Source: Mycolicibacterium tusciae JS617
GTDB taxonomy: Bacteria > Actinomycetota > Actinomycetes > Mycobacteriales > Mycobacteriaceae
Reading direction: 5' to 3'
DNA length: 64,000 nucleotides
NCBI RefSeq assembly: GCF_000243415.2
Contig: NZ_KI912270.1
Coordinates: 6,881,571-6,945,570, forward strand
Both the position numbers and the translations under genes were made by a program. The notes below the pieces were generated by a model. The model was not told where the DNA came from. It ran no database searches and saw only the letters and a program-made list of their open reading frames with translations. This document shows positions 34,698 through 41,830 of this stretch, piece after piece. Position 1 is the first letter of the stretch. Each line of letters starts with the position of its first letter.

Positions 34698-35047
34698 GGA
34701 ACGGGTTCTGACACGCAGTCCAGCGTGGTGGCGCCCGAGTCGGGCACCTTCGGTTGCTTCCAACACTCGACCGGAAACGACGCCTGGATCATGGAGTAGA
34801 GGAGCCGCATCAGGTTGAGGACGTCCTCTGGCATGTCGTCCAGCGAGAATTTGTCGCAGTACGCGATTGCCTCTTCCGCGCGCGCGGTGATCGCGTCGTA
34901 GAAGGCCTGAATCTCGTGCATCGAGGAGGCCAGCCGCTTGGCGTACCGCTCGGCCTCGGTGCCAAGACACCAGTCCGAGAACTGCTCGAGATCGGCGAAC
35001 TCGGGCGGCAGCTTGGGTGGATGAGTCGTCGACGCGGCGGTCGTCAT
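34694..35047 (-). CDS. Small protein of a Rieske-associated family, copy 2
   Basis: 117 residues from the ATG at 35047. The sequence FYDAITARAEEAIAYCDKFS and LDDMPEDVLNLMRLLYSMI is conserved with the copy at 29453. The gene starts one base after the Rieske stop and overlaps the amidohydrolase start by four bases. The protein is acidic and helical, without a known domain. Its repeated placement after a Rieske alpha subunit suggests a subunit or chaperone of that enzyme. Confidence 0.75.
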   Translation of the reverse strand: MTTAASTTHPPKLPPEFADLEQFSDWCLGTEAERYAKRLASSMHEIQAFYDAITARAEEAIAYCDKFSLDDMPEDVLNLMRLLYSMIQASFPVECWKQPKVPDSGATTLDCVSEPVP

Positions 35048-35048
35048 C

Positions 35049-36314
35049 TCACACCCCCGCAGTCTTGCGTCGGTAGTCCTCCACCCACGCCGCGGTCTCG
35101 GTGTGGAGATGGCGGATGAGCACCTCCTGGTCACAGAGCAGGAAGTTGTCGAGCACGCGCGACTCGACCATCGTCTGCGTGGCCTCCAGCGTGTTCGCGT
35201 CCTGCAGGCCGTATTCCTTGAACGACACCGCGGCGAGTTCCTGCGCGATGCGCTCCCGGGGCGTTCTGGGCTGCGGGAAGTACACCGTGCCCTCGAACAG
35301 GTGCGTGTTGTGCGACGTCGGCCAGTAATGGTAGGTCAGGTACCAGCCCTGGCCCCAGAACAGGATCACGAAGTTCGGAAACAACTGGAACGAATCCAGG
35401 CCCCACGGATCGCATTTCGCGGGATTCAGGCCCGCAGGCATCTCACCCAGATCGGGCTTGTCCCATGGGCCGAAGAGCCCACTCTGACAGATGTCCTCGA
35501 TCGGCTTGCGCATCTCGTCGGCCATCTCCCAGGCTCGGATACCCGAGGTGCTCACCAGACGGTGCGGGCCCTCGATGCGGTAGTGCGGCGCCTCGAACCC
35601 GGCTTCTGCCGCTGCCTTCGAGTAGGCGGTCGGCGACTGGTTCGCATGCAGCACGGGCGCGTGGTAGAACTCCTGGAACGCGTCCATGTAGAGCTTCCAG
35701 TTCGCCTTCACCTCGGATCGGTAGTAGAACCGCGAGGTCATTCTGTCGAACGGATACCCCTCGAGATCCGTGATCATCGGCCCCAGGAAGTCGCGTAGGG
35801 ACTGCTCGGGCGCCTCGGCGAAGTTGACGAAGATGAAGCCCTCCCACACCTCGCAGTGCACGGGCACCAGACCGTAGCGGCTCTTGTCGAGGTCGAAGAA
35901 CTCCCCCTCCTGCTGGACGAACGTGAGGTTCCCGTCGAGGTCGTAGCGCCAGGCGTGGTACTTGCACGTGAACTGACGGCACACACCGCTGGTCTCCTCC
36001 AGCGGCATGTCGTTCCACACCAATTTGTTGCCTCGGTGCCGGCAGATGTTGTGATACGCCTTCACCTTTCCGTCGGTGGTGCGGACCACGATGATGGAGG
36101 TGTTGACGACCTTGAGTTCCTTGGTGAAGTAGCTGCCTTTGCGTGGGACCTGTTCGACGCGACCGACATTCAGCCACGCGCGTCGAAAGACGGCCTTACG
36201 CTCTACTTCGTAGAACTCCGGATCCACGGAGTCCTCGTAGGACACGGGACCGGTCCCCAACTGTGGGTAATGCTCGGTCCAGCTGCCCTCCGGCGGCTTG
36301 GGAAAGCGAGGCAT
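35049..36314 (-). CDS. Rieske non-haem iron oxygenase, alpha subunit, copy 2
   Basis: 421 residues from the ATG at 36314, with GGAGAAG eight bases before it; an in-frame start 11 codons upstream is less likely. Rieske ligands C91-x-H93 (NICRHRGNKLVW) and CKYHAWRYD, with Ala in place of the Gly seen in copy 1. Mononuclear iron site MDAFQEFYHAPVLHANQ. Strong full-length similarity to copy 1 at 29790. It heads a minus-strand operon with a small protein, an amidohydrolase and MarR. Electrons could come from the KshB-like reductase. Confidence 0.93.
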   Translation of the reverse strand: MPRFPKPPEGSWTEHYPQLGTGPVSYEDSVDPEFYEVERKAVFRRAWLNVGRVEQVPRKGSYFTKELKVVNTSIIVVRTTDGKVKAYHNICRHRGNKLVWNDMPLEETSGVCRQFTCKYHAWRYDLDGNLTFVQQEGEFFDLDKSRYGLVPVHCEVWEGFIFVNFAEAPEQSLRDFLGPMITDLEGYPFDRMTSRFYYRSEVKANWKLYMDAFQEFYHAPVLHANQSPTAYSKAAAEAGFEAPHYRIEGPHRLVSTSGIRAWEMADEMRKPIEDICQSGLFGPWDKPDLGEMPAGLNPAKCDPWGLDSFQLFPNFVILFWGQGWYLTYHYWPTSHNTHLFEGTVYFPQPRTPRERIAQELAAVSFKEYGLQDANTLEATQTMVESRVLDNFLLCDQEVLIRHLHTETAAWVEDYRRKTAGV

Positions 36315-36424
36315 CGGCTTCTCCTGTCCACGTGGTGGTCTAGTCATACCGCACGCGCCGTGGGTGTTTGGCGCAATCTGCGAGAGCCCGTTGCGCCGAC
36401 GGTATATGCTTCGCAGAACAATCG

Positions 36425-36441
36425 CAAGTAGTTGATATTAG
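36425..36441 (+). promoter_or_regulatory. MarR-type operator and -10 element before the EBP-like gene
   Basis: CAAGTAGTTG at 36425-36434 differs by one base from the CAAGTACTTG palindromes at 32.9 kb, and TATTAG follows immediately (36436-36441). The same operator-then-minus-10 layout occurs at 32896 and 45524. The site sits between the divergent Rieske (start 36314) and membrane protein (start 36474) genes. Confidence 0.55.
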
Positions 36442-36473
36442 TCCGTGTCCGGGCTGCGCGACAGGTGGCAACA

Positions 36474-37256
36474 GTGCGTGACGACATGACAACCATCAAT
36501 ATCCGGGAACCGAATTTCGCCCGTCCGGTTGCACCGCACCGCGGGCGCGTCTATCTGGGCGTGGCGCTGCTGACAACCATGGTCTTCCTGGGTATGACCA
36601 TCGGCGTCGAAATCGGTCTGATCGCCCCGACGTTCACCTCAGACGTCGTCGCCAACCTGCTCTTCGGCGTGCCGGTGATCTTGGTGCCGCTCGTCATGTT
36701 GTGGGATGCGCCTGGCGAAAACCGGACTCGGCTCGGCAGGGCCGCCGAGTTGACGCTGTTCTATCTGCCCTACACCGCGTTCAGCCAGATCGGTTACGAG
36801 CTGATGTTCCTGATCGGCCATCCGCTCGGATGGTGGACGCCCACGACGGACCCCGGATGGAAGTGGCTGTGGTGGCAGTACGCGCTGGCCGACACCCGCT
36901 ACGTCAGTGGAAACCCGTGGATCTTCGCCCTCGAGATCGTCGGTGTCACCACAGGTGTGGTCGTCATCGTGATGTGGACGCGACTGATTAAACCGAACCT
37001 CTCCATTGAGTCGCGCATTCGCTGCCTCTGGGTGGCATTCGCCGGGTGCGCGATTCTGATGAGCAGCACCGCGGTGTACTTCCTGTCCGAGGTGGGTGCG
37101 GGCTTCGATGACATCGGGCAGGGAGAGTTCGGCCTGTGGTTCAAATTCATCGGCGAGAACGTTCCGTTCATCGTTCTGCCGCCGCTAGTGCTCTACTCGA
37201 TCCATCTGCAGATCGACTATCTGACCCGGCAGGCGGGCAAGCTCACGGCAGTTTGA
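36474..37256 (+). CDS. Emopamil-binding-protein-like (EXPERA-type) membrane protein
   Basis: 260 residues from the GTG at 36474; the ATG at 36486 is an alternative. Six or so hydrophobic segments are visible. The middle resembles eukaryotic EBP, the sterol delta8-delta7 isomerase: YELMF matches the EBP glutamate motif, WWQYALADTRY matches W-EY-DSRY, and a membrane Glu in FALEIVGVTTG matches the second catalytic Glu. The usual EBP histidine four residues before the first Glu appears as Gln. A double-bond isomerase of a polycyclic isoprenoid is plausible but inferred. It sits between a Rieske operon and the TetR/AveC-like module. Confidence 0.65.
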   Translation: MRDDMTTINIREPNFARPVAPHRGRVYLGVALLTTMVFLGMTIGVEIGLIAPTFTSDVVANLLFGVPVILVPLVMLWDAPGENRTRLGRAAELTLFYLPYTAFSQIGYELMFLIGHPLGWWTPTTDPGWKWLWWQYALADTRYVSGNPWIFALEIVGVTTGVVVIVMWTRLIKPNLSIESRIRCLWVAFAGCAILMSSTAVYFLSEVGAGFDDIGQGEFGLWFKFIGENVPFIVLPPLVLYSIHLQIDYLTRQAGKLTAV

Positions 37257-37851
37257 TCGCCGAGAGATACATTTCGATGACGGGACGGTAGAGGTCGACG
37301 TCGTCGAGTTCACTGCCCAACACCACCGAGTCACTAGTTGCGACGAGTACCTGGGCGAAGGTCGAGGCTGGAACCACCAGCGTTCCGCCGAGGCGGTCAA
37401 TGCCCTCGACAATGAACTTCGCGAGCGCCGCGACGACTTCTGACCTCTTCTCGGCCACCCGCTCGCGGACCTCCGGATTGCGCAGCAGATAGAGGGTGAA
37501 CTCGTGGCCGAGTGCGGCGTGTTCGGCACCCTTGTCCCGGCTGAGTTGTCGCCATCGCGCGGCGATCTCGTCGAGTTCGCGCGATCCGATCTGCTCCGCA
37601 GACGACATCACCTCGGCGAAGTTGTCGAAATAGCGCCGCCAGTACCGGTCGCTGACAGCCAGGAAGAGGTCCTCTTTGGTCGCGAAGTGCTTGTAGATGG
37701 CGCCCTTGGTGTAACCGGCCGCGTGTGCGATGTCGTCGAGAGTCGCTGGTGCAAAGCCCTTTTCGGCGAAGACGTCCTCCGCGGCGTCGAGTAGCAGCGT
37801 TCGCGTGTGCTCCAGACGTCGTTCCCGCGTCCAACGCTCGACCATGGCCAA
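37243..37851 (-). CDS. TetR-family regulator, copy 1 of a tandem duplication
   Basis: 202 residues. N-terminal HTH: LLLDAAEDVFAEKGFAPATLDDIAHAAGYTKGAIYKHF, a canonical TetR recognition helix. Its C-terminal domain aligns with the copy at 39119 over its full length (RYWRRYFDNFAEVMSS, RWRQLSRDKGAEHAALGHEF). It is divergent from the membrane protein gene at 37949, and a 14-bp palindrome lies in the intergenic space. It overlaps the end of the plus-strand gene at 36474 by 14 bases. Likely repressor of the membrane gene and itself. Confidence 0.92.
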   Translation of the reverse strand: MAMVERWTRERRLEHTRTLLLDAAEDVFAEKGFAPATLDDIAHAAGYTKGAIYKHFATKEDLFLAVSDRYWRRYFDNFAEVMSSAEQIGSRELDEIAARWRQLSRDKGAEHAALGHEFTLYLLRNPEVRERVAEKRSEVVAALAKFIVEGIDRLGGTLVVPASTFAQVLVATSDSVVLGSELDDVDLYRPVIEMYLSAIKLP

Positions 37852-37890
37852 AGTGTGGCACAGAATCTCAGAATCTCAGTGGCCAATGAG

Positions 37891-37904
37891 ATACCGATTG
37901 GTAT
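37891..37904. promoter_or_regulatory. TetR operator ATACC-N4-GGTAT, copy 1
   Basis: A perfect 5-bp inverted repeat, ATACC-GATT-GGTAT, lies 40 bases from the TetR start and 45 bases before the membrane gene start. GGTATATTT continues it and supplies a TATATT-like -10 element for the plus-strand gene. The same layout is present at 39763. Confidence 0.75.
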
Positions 37905-37948
37905 ATTTCCGTCGGGTGCGCATCGGACGCACGTTTCAGGAGGCGCTG

Positions 37949-39115
37949 GTGAACGATTCTTCGAACAGAAAACCCGCGATCACTCAGTCCTTGAGCGGCA
38001 CCCTCGGCTCAGGCGCGGAGACCCCGCGCTCGTCGAACGCCATCAAGATCTGGGCGACGGTCGGCACCGTGTTCCTGGCGTACACGCTCTACGTGTTCGT
38101 CCGGTGGGTCAGCGGACCCTACTTCGAGCCGGTGGCCGGAGGTCCCAGCGAGCCGCCGATGTACATGCAGATTCCGCTGATCGCCAACGCCGTCGTGCTC
38201 TGGATCGGTCTGCCGTTCGCACTCTGGTTCTTCATCATCCGGCCCTGGCTGCGGGAGCGGCGAATCACGCTCGACGGCATGCTGCTGGTGTCGATGGGCC
38301 TGATGATGTTTCAGGATCCGATGCTCAACTACTACAGCACCTGGTGCACGTACAACGCCTGGCTGTGGAACCAGGGTTCCTGGGCGCCGCACATTCCGGG
38401 CTGGGTGGCACATGAGGAACCGGGCCATACCGTGCCCGAACCACTGCTGACCAATATCCCCGGCTACATGTACGGCGTACTACTGCTCACCATCGCCGGG
38501 TGTTGGGTCATGCGGAGGATCAAGAACCGGTGGCCGGAGATCAGCAATCTGAGGCTGATCCTGGTCACCTACGCGATCGCCTTCGTCTTCGACTTCGTCA
38601 TGGAGGCGCTCATCATGCTGCCGATCGGCTTCTACTCCTACCCCGGTGCCATTCAGTCTTTGTCGTTCAACGCCGGCACGTACTACCAATGGCCGATTTA
38701 TGAGGGCTTGATGTGGGGCGGCGTCCAGGCGGCGCTGTGCTGCCTGCGCTTCTTCACCGATGACCGGGGGCGCACCGTGGTCGAACGTGGCCTCGACAGC
38801 ATCCGAGGCGGAGTCGTCAAGCAACAGTTCATTCGCTTCCTGGCGATCTTCGGGGGTGTCAGCGCATGCTTCTTCCTCTTTTACAACGTGCCTGCGACTT
38901 GGCTCGGCATGCACGGCGACCCGTGGCCGGAGGACGTGCAGAAGCGGTCCTACTTCAACCCCGGCATCTGTGGTGAGGGGACCGACCGACCGTGCCCGAA
39001 TCCCGGTCTGCCGCTACCGACTAAGCACTCCGGCTACAACAACCACGACGGCGAACTGGTACTTCCCGAGGGGGTAGAGGTGCCACCGATCGTTCCCATC
39101 GAACCGGGAAGGTGA
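37949..39115 (+). CDS. Large polytopic membrane protein, AveC-like (tentative), copy 1
   Basis: 388 residues from a GTG with AGGAGG five bases before it. About six or seven membrane segments are seen (IWATVGTVFLAYTLYVFV; NAVVLWIGLPFALWFFII; YGVLLLTIAGCWVM; VTYAIAFVFDFVMEALIML; FIRFLAIFGGVSACFFLFY). Conserved polar motifs include FQDPMLNYYSTWCTYNAW, FNAGTYYQWPIYEGLMWGG and a C-terminal tail with DPWPED-KRSYF, GICGE-TDRPCP and NHDGELVLPEG. I tentatively compare it with the AveC/spirocyclase-annotated family. Function is unknown. It is the divergent partner of the TetR gene at 37243 and the first copy of a tandem pair. Confidence 0.65.
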   Translation: MNDSSNRKPAITQSLSGTLGSGAETPRSSNAIKIWATVGTVFLAYTLYVFVRWVSGPYFEPVAGGPSEPPMYMQIPLIANAVVLWIGLPFALWFFIIRPWLRERRITLDGMLLVSMGLMMFQDPMLNYYSTWCTYNAWLWNQGSWAPHIPGWVAHEEPGHTVPEPLLTNIPGYMYGVLLLTIAGCWVMRRIKNRWPEISNLRLILVTYAIAFVFDFVMEALIMLPIGFYSYPGAIQSLSFNAGTYYQWPIYEGLMWGGVQAALCCLRFFTDDRGRTVVERGLDSIRGGVVKQQFIRFLAIFGGVSACFFLFYNVPATWLGMHGDPWPEDVQKRSYFNPGICGEGTDRPCPNPGLPLPTKHSGYNNHDGELVLPEGVEVPPIVPIEPGR

Positions 39116-39118
39116 GCG

Positions 39119-39721
39119 TCAGGGCATCTTCACGGCTGACACGTACATCTCGACCATCGCCTGGTACAGATCGACATCCTCGAGGTGACTGCCCAACTCG
39201 ACGGCGTCGGTCGTGGCGATGATGATGTGGGCGAATGTCGTCGCGGGGATCAACAGGGTCGCGCCGAGACTCTCGATGCCCTCGACGATGTAGCGGGCGA
39301 GTTGGTCGACGACCTCGGATCGCTTGGCGGCCACGCGTTCCCGCGCCTCCGGGTTGCGCAGCAGGTACAGATTGAACTCGAGGCCCAGCGCCGCATGCTC
39401 GGCGCCGCGGTCACGACTGAGCAGGCGCCACCGCTCACCGATGTCTTCGAGTTCCCGTGCCCCGATGTGGTCCGATGACGACATCACCTCGGCGAAATTG
39501 TCGAAGTACCTACGCCAGTACCGATCGCTCGCGGCCAAGAACAGTTCTTCCTTGGTGGCGAAGTACTTGTAGATCGCGCCTTTCGAATAGCCGGCCGCCT
39601 TGGCAATGTCGTCGAGAGTCGCTGGGATGAAACCTTTTTCGGCGAACACCTGCTCTGCGGCGTTCAGCAGCAGCGAGCGCGTGCGCTCGAGGCGTCGCTC
39701 CCTGGTCCAAGGCTCAACCAT
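39119..39721 (-). CDS. TetR-family regulator, copy 2 of a tandem duplication
   Basis: 200 residues, aligning with the copy at 37243 without long gaps: LLLNAAEQVFAEKGFIPATL (HTH, residues 18-37), AGYSKGAIYKYF, RYWRRYFDNFAEVMSS. It ends four bases from the membrane gene stop of copy 1 and is divergent from the membrane gene at 39851. A palindrome with the same sequence logic as copy 1 lies 42 bases from its start. Either regulator might bind both operators. Confidence 0.92.
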   Translation of the reverse strand: MVEPWTRERRLERTRSLLLNAAEQVFAEKGFIPATLDDIAKAAGYSKGAIYKYFATKEELFLAASDRYWRRYFDNFAEVMSSSDHIGARELEDIGERWRLLSRDRGAEHAALGLEFNLYLLRNPEARERVAAKRSEVVDQLARYIVEGIESLGATLLIPATTFAHIIIATTDAVELGSHLEDVDLYQAMVEMYVSAVKMP

Positions 39722-39762
39722 GCCGCCATCTTGCCACAGGTTTTGACCCCTTGGTCATTCAG

Positions 39763-39776
39763 ATACCGGCTGGTAT
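39763..39776. promoter_or_regulatory. TetR operator ATACC-N4-GGTAT, copy 2
   Basis: ATACC-GGCT-GGTAT is a perfect 5-bp inverted repeat, again followed by ATATTT. Only the 4-base spacer differs from copy 1, and flanking bases (AGATACC, TATATTT) are kept. It lies 75 bases before the GTG at 39851. Confidence 0.75.
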
Positions 39777-39850
39777 ATTTTCGGCGCATCGGCCACTTCG
39801 GGAGGAGCTGTGAGGTCTATGCGATCGACAAGTGCAGAGGAGACGGTGTC

Positions 39851-41011
39851 GTGAGCGATCTGTCGCAGAGGAAGCCCGTGGTCACGGAATCGCTCAGCGA
39901 GGCATCGCTCAATACGCAGCCTCAGTCGAAGATCCCCGCGGTGAAAATCTGGGCCGCGGTCGGTGGTGTGATTCTCGCCTTCCAACTGTTCGTATGGGTC
40001 AAATGGGTCACCGGGCCCCACTTCGAGCGGGTTCCCGCGGGACCGACCGATCCGCCGACGTTCATGAAGGCGATCCTGTTCACCTGGACTGCCGTGATCG
40101 TCGTAGGCCTGCCGATTGCCATCTGGTGGTTCCTTATTCGGCCGTGGCGCCGGGAGCGGCGAATCACCCTCGACGGCATGCTCTTCGTGTCCTGCGGCCT
40201 GCTGTGGTTTCAGGATCCGCTGCTGAACTACTTCAGCACGTGGAGCACCTACAACACCTGGATGTGGAACATGGGCTCGTGGGTCCAGGACATTCCGGGG
40301 TGGGTGTCGTTCGGGGAACCGGGCGCCATGATGGCCGAACCCGTCCTGATGAACGCCCCGGGATACTTCTTCGTCCTGCTGTGCACGATGCTCGGTTGCT
40401 GGGTCATGCGCTTGGCCAAGAAGCGCTGGCCCAACATCAACACCTTGGGCCTGATCGGCGTGGTGATCGCCTGGACCTTCCTCTTCGATTTCGTCATCGA
40501 GGGCCTGTTCCTCATGCCGATGGGGCTGTTCACCTACCCGGGCGCCATCCAGGCTCTGTCGGTCAATGCCGGCACCTACTACCAGTGGCCGCTGTATGAA
40601 GGGCTCATGTGGGGCGGTGTTCAGGCTGGCCTCTGCTGCATGCGCTACTTCACCGACGACCGTGGCCGGACGTTCGTAGAGCGAGGGCTCGACCAGGTCC
40701 GAGGCGGTTTCGTCACCCAGCAGCTGACCCGCTTCCTGGCGATCTTCGCCGCGTGCAGCGCCTTCTTCTTCGTCTTCTACAACATTCCGGCACAGTTCTT
40801 CGCCATGCACCAAGACCCGTGGCCGGAGGACATCCTGAAGCGCTCGTACTTCCTGATGGGCATCTGCGGTGAAGACACCGACCGGCCCTGCCCAGATCCT
40901 GCTCTACCGATGCCCCTGACGAATTCCGGCTACATCAACCACGACGGCGAACTCGTCCTCCCCGAGGGCGTGGAGCTTCCCAAGAACGTCCCGATCGAGC
41001 GAGGAGAATAG
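39851..41011 (+). CDS. Large polytopic membrane protein, AveC-like (tentative), copy 2
   Basis: 386 residues from a GTG with GAGGAG eight bases before it. It shares copy 1's pattern: FQDPLLNYFSTWSTYNTWMW, NAGTYYQWPLYEGLMWGGVQ, DPWPEDILKRSYF, GICGEDTDRPCPDP and NHDGELVLPEGVELP. The AAA+ ATPase gene starts immediately after its stop (one base apart), then a VWA protein, so copy 2 is in an operon with an ATPase pair that copy 1 lacks. This suggests the pair matures or disassembles the membrane enzyme or its partner. Chemistry unknown. Confidence 0.65.
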   Translation: MSDLSQRKPVVTESLSEASLNTQPQSKIPAVKIWAAVGGVILAFQLFVWVKWVTGPHFERVPAGPTDPPTFMKAILFTWTAVIVVGLPIAIWWFLIRPWRRERRITLDGMLFVSCGLLWFQDPLLNYFSTWSTYNTWMWNMGSWVQDIPGWVSFGEPGAMMAEPVLMNAPGYFFVLLCTMLGCWVMRLAKKRWPNINTLGLIGVVIAWTFLFDFVIEGLFLMPMGLFTYPGAIQALSVNAGTYYQWPLYEGLMWGGVQAGLCCMRYFTDDRGRTFVERGLDQVRGGFVTQQLTRFLAIFAACSAFFFVFYNIPAQFFAMHQDPWPEDILKRSYFLMGICGEDTDRPCPDPALPMPLTNSGYINHDGELVLPEGVELPKNVPIERGE

Positions 41012-41830
41012 ATGTTGAACAGTACTTCTGCGGTGGTCACCCACGTTCCGGCCGCACCGTTTTACCGTGCGGCGGGCGACGAGGTGGCGGTCTTCCGCGC
41101 GGCAGCCCGCCGGGGCCTGCCGGTACTGTTGAAAGGCCCTACGGGATGCGGGAAAACACGATTCGTGGAGGCAATGGCGCATGAACTGGGCCGGGAGCTC
41201 ATCACCGTCGCCGGCCACGAGGACATGACGTCGGCGGATCTGGTTGGCCGATTCCTGTTGAAGGGCGGTGAGACGGTCTGGGTGGACGGGCCGTTGACTC
41301 GCGCGGTGCGCGAGGGCGCCATCTTTTATCTGGACGAGGTGGTGGAAGCGCGCCAGGACACCACCGTCGTCATCCATCCGCTCGCCGATCACCGCCGTGA
41401 ACTACCCGTCGACCGGCTCGGCACGACATTGCAGGCAGCACCAGGATTCCAGCTGGTGATCTCCTACAACCCCGGATACCAGAGCGTCCTGAAGAACCTC
41501 AAGGAGTCGACCCGCCAGCGCTTCATTGCCATCGAGCTCGGCTACCCGTCCGCCGACGTCGAGACCGAGGTGGTTGCCTACGAAGCCGGGATCGATACCG
41601 AGACCGCACGTGCATTGGTCCAACTCGCATACGCCATCCGCAACCTGGATGGCTCACCGTTGCGCGAAGTCTCGTCCACCCGTATGTTGATCCTCGCCGG
41701 CGGCCTTGCGGCTGAAGGGCTGAATCTGCGCAGCGCCGTCCACGCGGCCGTCGTCCAGGTGCTGTCTGACGATCACGATGTCATCCGGGCACTCGATGAA
41801 CTCGTCAACACTGTCCTGCCCCAGACGTGA
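41012..41830 (+). CDS. MoxR/NorQ-type AAA+ ATPase
   Basis: 272 residues. Walker A GPTGCGKT at residues 42-49, Walker B FYLDEV at residues 105-110, and a sensor/arginine region ESTRQRFIAIELGYPSA. The size and motif set match the CbbQ/NirQ/NorQ/GvpN family, whose members work with a VWA partner (NorD, CbbO) to activate metalloenzymes such as nitric oxide reductase or Rubisco. It starts one base after the stop of the membrane protein gene and overlaps the VWA gene by four bases. Confidence 0.9.
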   Translation: MLNSTSAVVTHVPAAPFYRAAGDEVAVFRAAARRGLPVLLKGPTGCGKTRFVEAMAHELGRELITVAGHEDMTSADLVGRFLLKGGETVWVDGPLTRAVREGAIFYLDEVVEARQDTTVVIHPLADHRRELPVDRLGTTLQAAPGFQLVISYNPGYQSVLKNLKESTRQRFIAIELGYPSADVETEVVAYEAGIDTETARALVQLAYAIRNLDGSPLREVSSTRMLILAGGLAAEGLNLRSAVHAAVVQVLSDDHDVIRALDELVNTVLPQT

